A DNA stretch of 64,000 bases from Caulobacter sp. CCH9-E1. GTDB lineage: Bacteria; Pseudomonadota; Alphaproteobacteria; Caulobacterales; Caulobacteraceae. Every line of letters begins with the position of its first letter. The first letter of the stretch is position 1. A program made the translations under genes and the position numbers. Shown here piece after piece: positions 44,334 to 54,934 of the stretch. The stretch is from positions 1-64,000 of the forward strand of contig NZ_LSJA01000084.1 in the NCBI RefSeq assembly GCF_001556515.1. Reading direction: 5' to 3'. The notes beneath the pieces were generated by a model that did not search any database, was not told where the DNA came from, and was given only the letters and a program-made list of their open reading frames with translations.

Positions 44334-47069
44334 ATGCGCACGCCCGCCAAAGCCGCCGGAACGGTCCCCGCGATGGAATGGCGCGACCTCGAGCGCGCCG
44401 ACAGCATCATCGTGGTCGCCGCGCCGGCCGCCTGGACGGACGCCCGCGTGGAAGCCTGGCTCGACTGGGCCGGAACCATCGAGCCCAAGGCGCCGCTGGG
44501 CGGCGGCCCGGCCCGCTACGCCGAACGCATCGCCAAGATCGGCCTGGCGCGCGGCCTCTTTGGCGACAAGGCCGACGCGGCCGGGTTCAAGGATGCGCTG
44601 CTGGCGACCATGTTAGGCGGCTACGCCACGCCGGCGGGCGGCCAGGCCGGACAGCTGCAGTTGCCCGACGTGGGCGAGATCGAGTTCGAGACGCTGGCGC
44701 GGGAAAACCTGGCTCGCCGCCGCGCCGCCACCCTGGCGGCCCAGGCCGCCAGCCGGCTGGACGCGGCCCTGGCCCAGGTCACCGACGCCGTTCGTCGCTG
44801 CCAGGGCGATGCGCGCGCCTGCGCCGACGTCCGCAAGAACCCCGCCTTGGCCCGCGCCGCGCGCAAGGCTCGCGAACTGGGCGCCGACGACCGCACGATC
44901 CTTGAGGCGATCGCCACGGCCGACACGCCGCGTTCGCCAATGACGGACCTGAGCCCGCCGCCCGAGACCGACATGATCGCGGCGGCCTCGCGCCAGGGCG
45001 TCGCCGCCGGCGACGAGAGCGCGGCCCTGGCCGCCCACGTGGCCTGGGAAACGGGCGCCCTCACCCTCGCCTTCTCGCCGCAGGACGCCGAGATCCTGGC
45101 GCGCGGCGTGGGCGTCGGCGCGGCGATCGACGCCAGCGCCTTCCTCGACGACGAAGGCTTCGACGTCGAACGCTTCACCGAGGTTTGCCATCTCTGGGGC
45201 ACGGCGCTGGAACTGGACCGTGGCGACCAGCAAGCCCGTCTGTCTCTCGCCGGTGTCGGCGACTGCCTGCTCAGCCAGGGTCTGGCCCAGACCAGCCCGG
45301 AAGGCCGCGACGCCGCCGCCGCGCTCTGGGCGCTGGCCGTCGGCGCCGCCCTGTCGGCCAGCGCCGAGGCCGCTTCGGCCCTCGGCCAGGATCCCGCCTA
45401 CGCCCAGGATCGCCAAGGCGCGCTGAAGACCCTGGCCGAGCGCCGGGTGCGCGCCGCCGCCCTCCGCTCCGAACTCGCCACCGAGGCCGCCACGGCCCTG
45501 GCCACCGCGCACGGGCTTGCGAAGAAGCATGGCCTGCGTTCGATCGCTCTGGTCGGACCGTTCGAGGACGCCGAGGCCACCCTGCGCCTGGGCGGCGCGC
45601 CTGTCGGGCCGGCCGGCGCCATGTCGCCAGTGTCGGTGGCCCAGACCGCCGATGGCCTGCTGCTGCCGACCTTCAGCCCCGCCGCCATGGAGGCGCTGTC
45701 GGCCGAAGGCGCGGATCTGGACGCCGCCCGCCGCCACGCCCTGGGTCACGGCACGCTGCTGGAAAGCCCGGCGATCGACCACATGGTGCTGCAAGCGCGC
45801 GGCTTTACCGCCCACGAGATCGAGAAGGCCGAGAACGCCTTGCGCGAATGCCGCGGCCTGCGCGCCGCCTTCGCCCCCGCGGTCATGGGGCCGGGCTTCC
45901 TGCGCGACGTGCTGGGCGCGTCCGCCGAGGACGTCGCGCGCCGAGACTTCGACACCCTGGCCTTCGCCGACTTCACCGAGGACGAAATCGAGGCCGCCGA
46001 ACGCCATGCGCTGGGCGCGGGGCGGCTGGGCGACTGCGCCGCCCTCAATCTGGATCTCCGCGAGGCTTTCCAGTCGGTGGAGGCTCCGAGCTTCGCCGAC
46101 CGCCTGGCCATGCTGACGGCCGTCGAGGGCTTCGCCTGCCTGCCCACGACCGTGCCGTTGCCCATTCCCTTCGACGCCCGCCCCGCCGACGCGGTTCGGG
46201 CCCAGGCCGCCGCCGCCCGCGCCGGGGTCCGCGCCCTGCGGCTGCAGCGGGCCGCGCCGCCGGCCGAGTTCAAGCTCGAGCTGCCAGAGGAGCCGGCCGC
46301 CGAGGCGCCGCGCCCCGCGCCCCTTCGCGAGCAGATGGCGCGCGAACCGATCGTCACCGAGCGCGTGGTCGAGAAGATCGTCGAGCGCGACCGCTCGCGC
46401 CGGCGCCTGCCTGATCGCCGCAAGGGCTATATCCAGAAGGCGGCCGTGGGCGGCCACAAGGTCTATCTGCACACCGGCGAGTACGAGGACGGCGAGCTGG
46501 GCGAGCTGTTCATCGACATGCACAAGGAAGGCGCGGCCTTCCGCAGCCTGATGAACAACTTCGCGATCGCGGTGTCCCTGGGCCTGCAGCACGGCGTGCC
46601 GCTGGACGAATTCGTCGACGCCTTCGTCTACACCAAGTTCGAGCCGGCGGGCCCGGTGACGGGTAACGACTCGATCAAGTCGGCGACCTCGATCCTGGAC
46701 TACGTGTTCCGCGAGCTGGGCGTCTCGTACCTGGGCCGCGACGACCTGGCCAACGCCGATCCCAGCGAGTTCAACGCCGACGGTCTGGGCGCGGGCAAGC
46801 GCCTCATCGACGCCGACGAGAACGGCGAGCTCGATCCCGTGCCCGCAAGCCGCTTCATCTCGAAGGGCTTCTCGCGCGGCGCCACCCCCGACAATCTGGT
46901 CTTCGCCGCCTTTGGCCGTCGCCGGGTGGAAGGCGTCGAGCGTCCCGGCGTGGAGGGCGAGATGTGCCCATCCTGCGGCGACCTCTCGCTGGTCCGCCGG
47001 GGCGCGATCACGGTCTGCGACACCTGCGGCGCTCAGTCCGACCAGACGGGGCCGTTGGCGTCCTCCTGA
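44334..47069 (+). CDS. NrdJ-like protein lacking a ribonucleotide reductase active site, with TSCPD and zinc-ribbon C-terminus
   Basis: 911 residues. The last 220 strongly resemble the C-terminus of B12-dependent (class II) ribonucleotide reductase Nrd[57 protein letters not shown] and [17 protein letters not shown], forming the TSCPD domain (about 694-806). A CPSCG...CDTCG zinc ribbon follows (C878, C881, C895, C898). In the middle, [25 protein letters not shown] and [13 protein letters not shown] look like worn-down NrdJ sequence. The catalytic motifs (NPCG and paired radical/redox cysteines) are missing, and the first 650 residues are Ala-rich and diverged. A regulatory or structural descendant of NrdJ is the likeliest reading. 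It is monocistronic. Confidence 0.8.
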   Translation: MRTPAKAAGTVPAMEWRDLERADSIIVVAAPAAWTDARVEAWLDWAGTIEPKAPLGGGPARYAERIAKIGLARGLFGDKADAAGFKDALLATMLGGYATPAGGQAGQLQLPDVGEIEFETLARENLARRRAATLAAQAASRLDAALAQVTDAVRRCQGDARACADVRKNPALARAARKARELGADDRTILEAIATADTPRSPMTDLSPPPETDMIAAASRQGVAAGDESAALAAHVAWETGALTLAFSPQDAEILARGVGVGAAIDASAFLDDEGFDVERFTEVCHLWGTALELDRGDQQARLSLAGVGDCLLSQGLAQTSPEGRDAAAALWALAVGAALSASAEAASALGQDPAYAQDRQGALKTLAERRVRAAALRSELATEAATALATAHGLAKKHGLRSIALVGPFEDAEATLRLGGAPVGPAGAMSPVSVAQTADGLLLPTFSPAAMEALSAEGADLDAARRHALGHGTLLESPAIDHMVLQARGFTAHEIEKAENALRECRGLRAAFAPAVMGPGFLRDVLGASAEDVARRDFDTLAFADFTEDEIEAAERHALGAGRLGDCAALNLDLREAFQSVEAPSFADRLAMLTAVEGFACLPTTVPLPIPFDARPADAVRAQAAAARAGVRALRLQRAAPPAEFKLELPEEPAAEAPRPAPLREQMAREPIVTERVVEKIVERDRSRRRLPDRRKGYIQKAAVGGHKVYLHTGEYEDGELGELFIDMHKEGAAFRSLMNNFAIAVSLGLQHGVPLDEFVDAFVYTKFEPAGPVTGNDSIKSATSILDYVFRELGVSYLGRDDLANADPSEFNADGLGAGKRLIDADENGELDPVPASRFISKGFSRGATPDNLVFAAFGRRRVEGVERPGVEGEMCPSCGDLSLVRRGAITVCDTCGAQSDQTGPLASS

Positions 47070-47227
47070 CGCCCGACCGCTCCAACGACCGATCGTTGAG
47101 CAGGGCGCGCGGCTCTACCCGCGCGCCGTTAAATCCCCGTCATTACCGCGATTTAAGTGGCTTCTGGCGCCTGCCCGGTTCAAACCGTAACTCACACAGT
47201 CGCGTTATGGACTGCACGGAGAAATTG

Positions 47228-48112
47228 ATGTTCCGTCTTGGCGCTCCCATCGCCGCCCTGTCGCTGAGCCTGCTGGCCCTCGCCGGCCAGGCCCATGCCG
47301 CGAGCGAGGACCGCGACGTCGCCAAGCTGACCTCCTTCGGCGGCATGTGCGCCAGCTGCGACCTGGCCGGGCGCAAGCTGATGAACGCCAAGTTCGCCGG
47401 CGCCAATTTCGCCAAGGCCGTGCTGATCGGCGCCGACCTGCGCGGCGCGATGTTCTACGGCAGCAACTTCTTCTCGGCCGATCTCAGCCGCGCCGACCTG
47501 CGCGGCGCCGAGATGCGCGGCGCGAACTTCAACAACGCCAACTTCACCGACGCCCGCATGTCGGGCGTGGAAAGCAGCGGCGCCAATTTCCAACTGGCGG
47601 TGCTCGTGCGGGTCGACCTGTCGTCGGCCGAGCTGCACGGCGTCCAGATGAACGGCGCCAACCTGCAGAAGGCCCGCTTCTCGAATGGCGAGCTGATCGC
47701 GGCCAACCTTTCGGGCGTCAACGCCCGCGACGCCGACTTCTCGAACGCCGACATCAACCACGCCAACTTCCAGGGCGGTCGCTTCGAAGGCGCAAATTTC
47801 CGCAACGCGGACATGACCGGCTCGAACCTGCGCGGCGGCGCCTTCGCCGGCGCGGACTTCCGCAACGCCGACCTCTCGCTGGTGGTGCTGAGCGGGGCGG
47901 ACCTTTCCGGCGCCAAGGGCCTGGACCAGGATCAGCTGGACGAAGCCTGCGGCGACAGCGCCACCCGCCTGCCCTCTGGCCTGAGCGTGCGGCCGTGCAG
48001 CGGCGTTCGCGGCGGCCACCAGTTCATGCTGTGGCGGGAGATGCCCAAGACGCCGCCGGCCCCGCCGGCTCCCCCCGCTGCGCCCAAGCCGCCGAAACCG
48101 CCGAAGTGGTGA
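47228..48112 (+). CDS. Exported pentapeptide-repeat protein
   Basis: 294 residues from ATG 47228, which has GGAGAAA just upstream; an earlier ATG at 47207 lacks such a site. The signal peptide is RLGAPIAALSLSLLALAGQAHA. The mature part starts with a CASC motif (MCASCDLAGRKL). About 30 pentapeptide repeats of the A(D/N)LxG type follow (ANFAKAVLIGADLRGAMFYG, and so on), forming a right-handed beta-helix. The end is a Pro/Lys-rich tail (PPAPPAPPAAPKPPKPPKW). Its role in the periplasm is unknown. The gyrase-protecting Qnr type is cytoplasmic, so that function is unlikely. Confidence 0.88.
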   Translation: MFRLGAPIAALSLSLLALAGQAHAASEDRDVAKLTSFGGMCASCDLAGRKLMNAKFAGANFAKAVLIGADLRGAMFYGSNFFSADLSRADLRGAEMRGANFNNANFTDARMSGVESSGANFQLAVLVRVDLSSAELHGVQMNGANLQKARFSNGELIAANLSGVNARDADFSNADINHANFQGGRFEGANFRNADMTGSNLRGGAFAGADFRNADLSLVVLSGADLSGAKGLDQDQLDEACGDSATRLPSGLSVRPCSGVRGGHQFMLWREMPKTPPAPPAPPAAPKPPKPPKW

Positions 48113-48143
48113 CCGGCTGAGGCGGAAGAGCCTCCGACCAAGA

Positions 48144-48177
48144 AAAAGCCCTCCGATCGCAAGACCGGAGGGCTTTT
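48144..48177. terminator. Bidirectional terminator between pentapeptide gene and aspS
   Basis: A perfect 12-bp stem (AAAAGCCCTCCG and CGGAGGGCTTTT), then CTTTTT on the plus side and a mirrored T-run on the minus side. The flanking genes converge on it. Confidence 0.9.
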
Positions 48178-48215
48178 CTTTTTGCGCTTGGCGTCGGGCC
48201 TTAGACCTTGATCGC

Positions 48216-50054
48216 CTACACCTTGATGGGGGGTGCGGTGCGGATGTGCAGCTCCTTCAGCTGCTTGTCCAGCACGTTGGCCGGGGCGTTCATCAAGAGG
48301 TCCTGGCCCTGCTGGTTCAGCGGGAAGGCGATGACCTCGCGGATGGCCACCTGGTCGGCCAACAGCATGACGATGCGGTCGATGCCGGGCGCCAGACCAC
48401 CGTGCGGCGGCGCGCCGTAGCGGAACGCGTTCAGCATGCCGCCGAACTGCTCCTCCACCACCTCGGGGCCGTAGCCGGCGATCTCGAAGGCCTTGAGCAT
48501 GATCTCGGGCTTGTGGTTCCGGATCGCGCCCGAGCACAGCTCATAGCCGTTGCAGACGATGTCGTACTGGAAGGCGCGGATGGTCAGCGGATCCTGGGTC
48601 TCCAGGGCCTCCAGACCACCCTGCGGCATCGAGAACGGGTTGTGCGAGAAGTCGACCTTCTTCTCGTCCTCGTTCCACTCGAACATCGGGAAGTCGACGA
48701 TCCAGCAGAACTTGAACTGGTTCTCGTCGACCAGCTTCAGCTCCGTGCCGACGCGCGTGCGGGCCAGGCCCGCGAACTTGGCGAACACGGCCGGGTCGCC
48801 GGCCACGAAGAAGGCCGCGTCGCCTGCGCCCAGACCCAGCGACTCCATCAAGGCCTGGGTCGGCTCGCCCAGGTTCTTGGCGATCGGGCCGCCCCAGCCG
48901 CCCTGGTCTTCCGACCAGAAGACGTAGCCCAGGCCCGGCTGGCCTTCGCCTTGGGCCCAGCTGTTCATGCGGTCGCAGAAGGCGCGGCTGCCGCCGGTCG
49001 GCGCCGGGATCGCCCACACCTGGTTCTTGGCGTCGGCGCCCAGGATCTTGGCGAACAAGCCAAAGCCCCCGTCACGGAAGTGCTCCGAGACGTTCTGCAT
49101 CTTGATCGGGTTGCGCAGGTCCGGCTTGTCGCTGCCGTACCAGGCCATCGACTGGGCGTAGGTCAGGCGCTCGAAGCCCTTGTGCTCGAACGTCGCGCCG
49201 AAGTCGTTGGTGAAGGTGTGGGTCTCGCTGATCGGCGAAACGCGGCGGCCATTGCCGAACTCTTCGAACACGCCGTGCATCACCGGCTCGATCGCGGCGA
49301 ACACGTCTTCCTGGGTGACGAAGCTCATCTCGACGTCGAGCTGGTAGAACTCGAGGCTGCGGTCGGCGCGCAGGTCCTCGTCGCGGAAGCACGGGGCGAT
49401 CTGGAAGTAGCGGTCGAAACCCGAGACCATCAGCAGTTGCTTGAACTGCTGGGGCGCCTGCGGCAGGGCGTAGAACTTCTCCGGATGCATCCGCGAGGGC
49501 ACCAGGAAGTCGCGCGCGCCTTCGGGCGAGCTGGCCGTCAGGATCGGCGTCTGGAACTCGTTGAAGCCCTGGGCGAACATGCGGTTGCGGATCGACTGGA
49601 TCACGCGCGAGCGCAGGACGATGTTCTTGTGCAGCGTCTCGCGACGCAGGTCGAGATAACGGTGCTTGAGGCGGATCTCTTCCGGATAGTCCGGCTCGCC
49701 GAAGACCGGCAGCGGCAGCTCGGCGGCCTCGGACAGCACCTCGACGGCGGAAACGCGGATCTCGATCTCGCCGGTCGGGAGGTTCGGGTTCACCACGCTG
49801 TCGTCGCGGGCGATGACTTCGCCGTCCACGCGGATCACGCTCTCGGCGCGCAGGCGCTCGACCACGTTGAAGCCCGGGGTTTCCGGGTGCAGGACCAGCT
49901 GGGTCAGACCGTAGTGGTCGCGCAGGTCGATGAAGACCAGACCGCCGTGGTCGCGCTTGCGATGGATCCAGCCCGACAGACGCACGGCCGCGCCGGTGTC
50001 GGAAGCGCGAAGAGCGCCGCAGTTATGGGTGCGATAGGCGTGCATCGAGGTCAT
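48216..50054 (-). CDS. aspS: Aspartyl-tRNA synthetase
   Basis: A 612-residue bacterial-type class IIb synthetase. The anticodon-binding OB fold (1-110) has [13 protein letters not shown] and [22 protein letters not shown] in parts. Catalytic motif 2 is in [20 protein letters not shown], followed by a GAD insert (about 290-420). Motif 3 is in [13 protein letters not shown]. It charges tRNA-Asp, and in alphaproteobacteria often also tRNA-Asn for later amidation. Two start codons are possible, at 50054 and three codons later at 50045; neither has a strong ribosome site. Confidence 0.96.
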   Translation of the reverse strand: MTSMHAYRTHNCGALRASDTGAAVRLSGWIHRKRDHGGLVFIDLRDHYGLTQLVLHPETPGFNVVERLRAESVIRVDGEVIARDDSVVNPNLPTGEIEIRVSAVEVLSEAAELPLPVFGEPDYPEEIRLKHRYLDLRRETLHKNIVLRSRVIQSIRNRMFAQGFNEFQTPILTASSPEGARDFLVPSRMHPEKFYALPQAPQQFKQLLMVSGFDRYFQIAPCFRDEDLRADRSLEFYQLDVEMSFVTQEDVFAAIEPVMHGVFEEFGNGRRVSPISETHTFTNDFGATFEHKGFERLTYAQSMAWYGSDKPDLRNPIKMQNVSEHFRDGGFGLFAKILGADAKNQVWAIPAPTGGSRAFCDRMNSWAQGEGQPGLGYVFWSEDQGGWGGPIAKNLGEPTQALMESLGLGAGDAAFFVAGDPAVFAKFAGLARTRVGTELKLVDENQFKFCWIVDFPMFEWNEDEKKVDFSHNPFSMPQGGLEALETQDPLTIRAFQYDIVCNGYELCSGAIRNHKPEIMLKAFEIAGYGPEVVEEQFGGMLNAFRYGAPPHGGLAPGIDRIVMLLADQVAIREVIAFPLNQQGQDLLMNAPANVLDKQLKELHIRTAPPIKV

Positions 50055-50185
50055 GAAAGTCTTGAATACGCGGTGATTTGCAAGGCGCGGTAAGGCGCAC
50101 GTGGGCGCCGCGATGTCAAGGATTCTGGCCCAAGGCGCGGGACGAACCGCGCGCTTACGCGGCTCGTCCCGGCATGGCCAAGCCC

Positions 50186-50947
50186 TCAGGCGGCTTCGAT
50201 GATCGCCAGAAAATCCTTGGCCTTGAGCGAAGCCCCGCCGACCAGGGCCCCACCCACCTCGGCCGCGGCCAGGATTTCGCGGGCGTTCTCCGGCTTCACC
50301 GAGCCGCCGTAGAGGATCGGGACGCTAGCGCCCTGCTCCCCAAACAGCGCCACCAGCTCGGCGCGAATGGCCGCGTGCATCTCGACGATGTTGTCCACGG
50401 AGGCGACGTGACCGGTGCCGATCGCCCAGATCGGCTCGTAGGCCACGCTGAAGGCTTTTCCCCGCAGGCTCGACGGCAGGGAGTTTCGGAGTTGGCCAAT
50501 GACGAAGCTCACCGCCTCGCCCGCTTGCCGCTGCGCCAGGCTCTCGCCAACGCAAATGATGGGCTCGAGGCCGGCGGCGAGCGCCGCCTCGGCCTTGGCG
50601 GCCACCTGCTGACAGGCTTCGCCATGATCCGTGCGCCGCTCGGAGTGGCCGAGGATGACCATTGTCCCACCGGCGTCGCCGATCATCTCGGCCGAGATGT
50701 CGCCCGTGTGGGCGCCGCTGGCCTTGGCGTGGCAGTCCTGACCGCCGACCAGGACGGACGAGCCGGCCACGGCCTCAGCCAGACGATGCAACAGGGTGGC
50801 TGGCGGGAAGATCGCCACGCGCGCGGCGGCGGGACGCTGGTCCAGCGCCGCCGCGACGGCGCGGGCCTCGTCGAGCGCGGCCGAAAGGCCGTTCATTTTC
50901 CAGTTTCCGGCGATCAACGGCCGGGGCGTCGTGCTTGAAAGGGTCAT
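50186..50947 (-). CDS. tpiA: Triosephosphate isomerase
   Basis: 253 residues from ATG 50947 (AAGAAGG upstream). A TIM barrel that interconverts dihydroxyacetone phosphate and glyceraldehyde-3-phosphate. The catalytic residues are in [10 protein letters not shown] (lysine), VILGHSERR (histidine), and [11 protein letters not shown] (glutamate with the mobile loop). The phosphate site is in [11 protein letters not shown] and GALVGGASL. It is divergent from ppiD, with 139 bases between starts. Caulobacter uses the Entner-Doudoroff route, and the enzyme acts in gluconeogenesis and triose balance. Confidence 0.97.
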   Translation of the reverse strand: MTLSSTTPRPLIAGNWKMNGLSAALDEARAVAAALDQRPAAARVAIFPPATLLHRLAEAVAGSSVLVGGQDCHAKASGAHTGDISAEMIGDAGGTMVILGHSERRTDHGEACQQVAAKAEAALAAGLEPIICVGESLAQRQAGEAVSFVIGQLRNSLPSSLRGKAFSVAYEPIWAIGTGHVASVDNIVEMHAAIRAELVALFGEQGASVPILYGGSVKPENAREILAAAEVGGALVGGASLKAKDFLAIIEAA

Positions 50948-51086
50948 GAGCGCCTTCTTGGGGACACGCTCCCTTGGGAAGTCAAGCCCGCACCGCTTGC
51001 CCCCGCGCATGTGGCTCTACTATACCCGCTGCTCTCGACCGCTTTGCTCGTTGCTTCAGCGGTCCGACTGGAAGGTTCTCGCCCTC

Positions 51087-53048
51087 ATGCTCGCCGGTTT
51101 CCGCTCCTTCGCCAAATCGCCCTTCGCGGTCGTGCTATTTGGCCTGCTGATCGTCAGCTTCGCCATCTTTGGCATCAGCGACGTCTTCAAGGGGCCCCGC
51201 GGCTCGGGCGTCATCGACGCCGGCTCGCGCGAGATGTCCGCCCAGGACTTCAAGCTGCGCTTCGACAACTACCGCAAGGAGATCGAGCGTCGGAACGGCG
51301 AAGCCCTGACCCCTGACCAGGCTGTCGAGCGCGGCTTGGACAAGCAGATCGTGCAGGAGCTGGCGCTGCAGGAATCGATCGCCGCCGCCATCGCCAAGAT
51401 GGGCGTCGTTCCCTCGGACAAGCTGATCGCCAAGACCGTTCACGAGCAGATGAGCCAGCTGGCGCCGGGCCAGCGCCCGTTCGACCCGATCACCGGCAAG
51501 TTCGACCCGAAGCTGTACGCCGCCCTCCTGGCGCAGAACAATCTGACGCCGCAGTCCTACGAGGCCTCGCTGCGCGATGAAATCGCGCAAGGCCACTTCT
51601 TCTCGGCGATCGCCGATGGCCTCAAGGCCCCGCGCATCTACGCCGCCCTGCAAGCCGCCTATGGCCTGGAGACCCGCGACATCGCCGCCTTCGCGGTCAA
51701 TCCAGCCTCGGTCGAAAAGCCCGCGCCGCCGACCGACGCGCAGCTGATCGCCTTCATGAAGGAAAACGCCGATCGTCTGACGCGTCCGGAAACCCGCGTC
51801 CTGTCGATCATGCGCGTCAGCGCCCAAGCGTTGGAGCCGACCGTGGCCATCGATCCGGCCGCGGTCCAGAAGGCCTTCGACTTCCGCAAGGACAGCCTGG
51901 CGAAGCCCGAAACCCGCTCGCTGATCCAGATCGTCGCGCCGGACGCCAAGGCCGCCGCGACGATCTCGCAGCGCCTGGCCAAGGGCGAAGACCCCGCCAC
52001 GGTCGCCAAGGCCTATGGCAAGTCGCCGGTCGCCCTGATCGACAAGCCCAAGTCCGCCCTGCCCGACCGCAAGGTCGCCGACGCGGCCTTCAGCCTGACC
52101 GCCGGCCAGGTCAGCGGTCCGATCAATGGCGAGCTGGGCGTTTCGGTCGTGAAGGTCACCAAGGTCACGCCGGGCGTGGTCGCCACGCTGGACGGCGTCC
52201 GCCCGCAGATCGAGGCCGAGGTCCGCGCGCAAGCCGCTCAGGCCAAGGCCTACGACCAGACCCAGGCCTACCAGGATGCTCATGACGCCGGCGCCGATCT
52301 CGTCGCCGCCGCCAGCAAGGCCGGCGCGATGGTCGTGACGACCGCGCCGATCAACGCCCAGGGCGCCGACCAGATGGGTCAGCCCGTGGCGGGCCTCACG
52401 CCCGACATGATCAAGACCGCCTTTAGCCTGTCGCAAGGCGGCGAAAGCGACCTGATCGAGCTTGGCAAGGGCGAATACTACGCCGTGAAGGTCGAGAAGG
52501 TCGTGCCGGCCGCCATGCCGCCCCTGGCCGAGATCAAGCCGCAACTGACCGCCGTCTGGATGGGTCAGGAGATGGGCAAGCGCCTGAAGGCCAAGGCCGA
52601 CGAGCTGGCCGCGCGCGTCAAGAAGGGCGAGTCGTTCGAGGCCGTCGCCGCCGCCGCGCAGTCCGCCATCCAGCGCGTTCCGGGCCTGTCGCGCCAGAAC
52701 GCTCAGCAATTCATGAGCCTTGGTCCCGCGTTCCTCGGCGCCGCTTTCGACGCCAAGCCGAACGCGGTGTTCACCGCGCGCGCCGGCCAGCAGGGCGAGG
52801 CCTATGTCGTCGCCAAGCTGGAAGCCGTTCGCGCCGCGCCGACCAACGACGTCGCCCGCTACGCCGTGCTCGCCCAGGCCCAGGCCGCCAACGGCCTGAT
52901 GCGCGACCTTGGCGAAGCCTCGCGCGCGGCCGCCAAGGCGCAGCTGAAGACCAAGACCAACCTGACCCTGGCGCGCCAGGCCATCGGCGTCGACACCGAC
53001 GCCCTGGCCAAGGCGGAAGCCGCAAAGGGCGGAAAGAAAGCCGAGTAA
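51087..53048 (+). CDS. ppiD: Periplasmic folding chaperone PpiD (SurA N-terminal/peptidyl-prolyl isomerase)
   Basis: 653 residues from ATG 51087. A short cytoplasmic N-terminus is followed by a single membrane anchor (SPFAVVLFGLLIVSFAIFGI). The SurA_N-like chaperone domain has EMSAQDFKLRFDNYRKEIERR and QLAPGQRPFDPITGKFDPKL in parts. A degenerate parvulin-like domain follows (around 250-370, AYGKSPVALIDKPKSALPDRKVADAAFSL in parts). A second helical half and a Lys-rich tail end the protein. It helps outer-membrane and periplasmic proteins leaving the Sec channel. The stop overlaps the trpE ATG by one base (TAATG). Confidence 0.9.
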   Translation: MLAGFRSFAKSPFAVVLFGLLIVSFAIFGISDVFKGPRGSGVIDAGSREMSAQDFKLRFDNYRKEIERRNGEALTPDQAVERGLDKQIVQELALQESIAAAIAKMGVVPSDKLIAKTVHEQMSQLAPGQRPFDPITGKFDPKLYAALLAQNNLTPQSYEASLRDEIAQGHFFSAIADGLKAPRIYAALQAAYGLETRDIAAFAVNPASVEKPAPPTDAQLIAFMKENADRLTRPETRVLSIMRVSAQALEPTVAIDPAAVQKAFDFRKDSLAKPETRSLIQIVAPDAKAAATISQRLAKGEDPATVAKAYGKSPVALIDKPKSALPDRKVADAAFSLTAGQVSGPINGELGVSVVKVTKVTPGVVATLDGVRPQIEAEVRAQAAQAKAYDQTQAYQDAHDAGADLVAAASKAGAMVVTTAPINAQGADQMGQPVAGLTPDMIKTAFSLSQGGESDLIELGKGEYYAVKVEKVVPAAMPPLAEIKPQLTAVWMGQEMGKRLKAKADELAARVKKGESFEAVAAAAQSAIQRVPGLSRQNAQQFMSLGPAFLGAAFDAKPNAVFTARAGQQGEAYVVAKLEAVRAAPTNDVARYAVLAQAQAANGLMRDLGEASRAAAKAQLKTKTNLTLARQAIGVDTDALAKAEAAKGGKKAE

Positions 53049-54583
53049 TGAGCCTGGAACCCGCCTTCGACGCCTTTTCGGAAGCTTATGACTCCGGGCG
53101 GCGGCAGGTTGTCTGGACGCGTCTGATCGACGATCTGGAGACGCCGGTCTCGGCCTATCTGAAGATCGCCCAGACGCGTCCCTACAGCTTCCTGTTCGAA
53201 AGCGTCGAGGGCGGCGCCTGGCGCGGTCGCTATTCGATCGTGACCATGAACCCGGACCTCGTCTGGCGCTGCCGCGGCGACCAGGCCGAGATCGCCGAGG
53301 GCGCCGACATCGCCGCGGGCCGCTACACGCTCCAGCCGGGCGGCGCGCTGGACAGCCTGCGCGACCTGGTCGCCCAATCGCGCATGGAGCTGCCCAAGGG
53401 TCTGCCGCCCATGGCCGCCGGCGTGTTCGGCGCGCTAGGCTATGATCTGGTGCGCCTGGTCGAGCGCCTGCCGGACATCAATGAGGACACGCTGGGCCTG
53501 CCGGACGGGATCATGACCCGCCCGCAGATCGTGGCGATCTTCGACGCCATCGCTCAGGAGATCATCCTGACCACGGCCGTGCGCCCCAAGAGCGGCGTCT
53601 CGGCCAAGGAGGCCTACGAGGCGGCCCGCTCGCGGATCGAGACCGTGATGGCCGATCTTCAACGTCCGCTCGCCCACGACGCGCCGCGCGCGCCGCGCGG
53701 TCCGATGGAGTTCACCACGCCGGTCAGCCGCGCCGACTATCACCAGGTGGTGGCCAAGGCGAAGGACTACATCGCCGCCGGCGACATCTTCCAGGTCGTG
53801 GCCAGCCATCGCTTCCGCGCGCCCTTCGACCTGCCGCCGTTCGCCCTCTATCGCTCGCTGCGGCGGACCAATCCCTCGCCGTTCCTGTTCTTCCTGAACC
53901 TGGACGGTTTCAATCTCGTTGGCTCCAGCCCCGAGATCCTGGTCCGCCTGCGCGACGGCAAGATCACCATCCGTCCCATCGCCGGCACCCGTCCGCGTGG
54001 CGCCACGCCAGAGCAGGACGCCGCCCTGGAGGCCGAGCTGCTGGCCGATCCCAAGGAGCGCGCCGAGCACCTGATGCTGCTGGACCTGGGCCGTAACGAC
54101 GTCGGCCGGGTGGCGATGCTGAACCACCACGGTCGCAACGCTCCTGCCGAACGCGCCAAGGGCCCGAACGTCCGCGTGACCGAGAGCTTCAAGATCGAGC
54201 GCTACAGCCACGTGATGCATATCGTCTCGAACGTCGAGGGCACGGCGCCCGAAGGCGTCGATCCCGTCGACGTGCTGATGGCCGCCCTGCCCGCCGGCAC
54301 GCTCTCGGGCGCGCCCAAGGTGCGGGCCATGGAGATCATCGACGAACTGGAAGTCGAAAAGCGCGGCATCGGCTATGCCGGCGCCGTTGGCTATTTCGGC
54401 GCGGACGGCTCGGTCGACACCTGCATCGTGCTGCGCACGGCGCTGGTCAAGGACGGCATGATGTACGTCCAGGCCGGTGGCGGCATCGTCGCCGACAGCG
54501 ATCCCGACGGCGAATACGACGAGACCCTGCACAAGTCCCGCGCCCTCAAGCGCGCGGCCGAGGAAGCCTGGCGATTCAGCTGA
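53048..54583 (+). CDS. trpE: Anthranilate synthase component I
   Basis: 511 residues. It makes anthranilate from chorismate and ammonia supplied by TrpG. The N-terminal half carries the tryptophan-binding region (YSFLFESVEGGAWRGRYSIV in parts). The chorismate-binding half has GDIFQVVASHRFRAP, RRTNPSPFLFFLNLDG, LVGSSPEILVRL, PIAGTRPRGATPEQD, LMLLDLGRNDVGRVA and LSGAPKVRAMEIIDELE. Translation is coupled to ppiD. No attenuator or leader peptide can precede it because of that overlap, so control must come from elsewhere, for example tryptophan feedback. Confidence 0.97.
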   Translation: MSLEPAFDAFSEAYDSGRRQVVWTRLIDDLETPVSAYLKIAQTRPYSFLFESVEGGAWRGRYSIVTMNPDLVWRCRGDQAEIAEGADIAAGRYTLQPGGALDSLRDLVAQSRMELPKGLPPMAAGVFGALGYDLVRLVERLPDINEDTLGLPDGIMTRPQIVAIFDAIAQEIILTTAVRPKSGVSAKEAYEAARSRIETVMADLQRPLAHDAPRAPRGPMEFTTPVSRADYHQVVAKAKDYIAAGDIFQVVASHRFRAPFDLPPFALYRSLRRTNPSPFLFFLNLDGFNLVGSSPEILVRLRDGKITIRPIAGTRPRGATPEQDAALEAELLADPKERAEHLMLLDLGRNDVGRVAMLNHHGRNAPAERAKGPNVRVTESFKIERYSHVMHIVSNVEGTAPEGVDPVDVLMAALPAGTLSGAPKVRAMEIIDELEVEKRGIGYAGAVGYFGADGSVDTCIVLRTALVKDGMMYVQAGGGIVADSDPDGEYDETLHKSRALKRAAEEAWRFS

Positions 54584-54609
54584 GCCTTAGGGCTGCTCGA
54601 ACCCCGGAC

Positions 54610-54825
54610 CTAGGGACCGCCTAGCCGATCCTCGGGAAGGTGCTGAGTGACCACCGGCGGCGCCAGCACCATCACCGTGGCGAAGCTGATCGCGCAGAAC
54701 GCGGCGAAGGCCGCCGCGGCCAGCACCGGCGCCAGCTTCTGGACGCGCGTTTTGGGCCGCAGCAGAGCGCGGACATAGGCGACAGCGACAGGGTCCAGGG
54801 CGGAATCACGCGGGTTCATCCTCAT
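54610..54825 (-). CDS. Small predicted membrane protein antisense between trpE and trpG
   Basis: 71 residues. The N-terminus is basic (PVAVAYVRALLRPKTRVQK), followed by one membrane helix (LAPVLAAAAFAAFCAISFATVMVL) and a short tail. It occupies most of the 350-base gap between trpE and trpG on the opposite strand. Composition and length look like a real single-pass protein, but no family is recognised and the start (54825, or 54819) is uncertain. Confidence 0.5.
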   Translation of the reverse strand: MRMNPRDSALDPVAVAYVRALLRPKTRVQKLAPVLAAAAFAAFCAISFATVMVLAPPVVTQHLPEDRLGGP

Positions 54826-54934
54826 ATGATGCTCAAGACCGCGTCCGCTGTAACCGTAACTGAAAGCCGCAGGCGAAATTGGCGCTACACAATGGCTTCG
54901 CTCAGGCTAGAACCGACCTCCGAAAGGCGGCGTC

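Noticed and set aside
44613-46592. A 659-codon minus-strand open frame within the NrdJ-like gene
   Set aside because: The plus-strand frame has the TSCPD similarity and a good start. The antisense frame is Gly/Arg/Gln-rich without domains.
52900-53048. A trp attenuator or leader peptide before trpE
   Set aside because: trpE starts within the stop codon of ppiD, so there is no leader, and no Trp-rich short frame is present.
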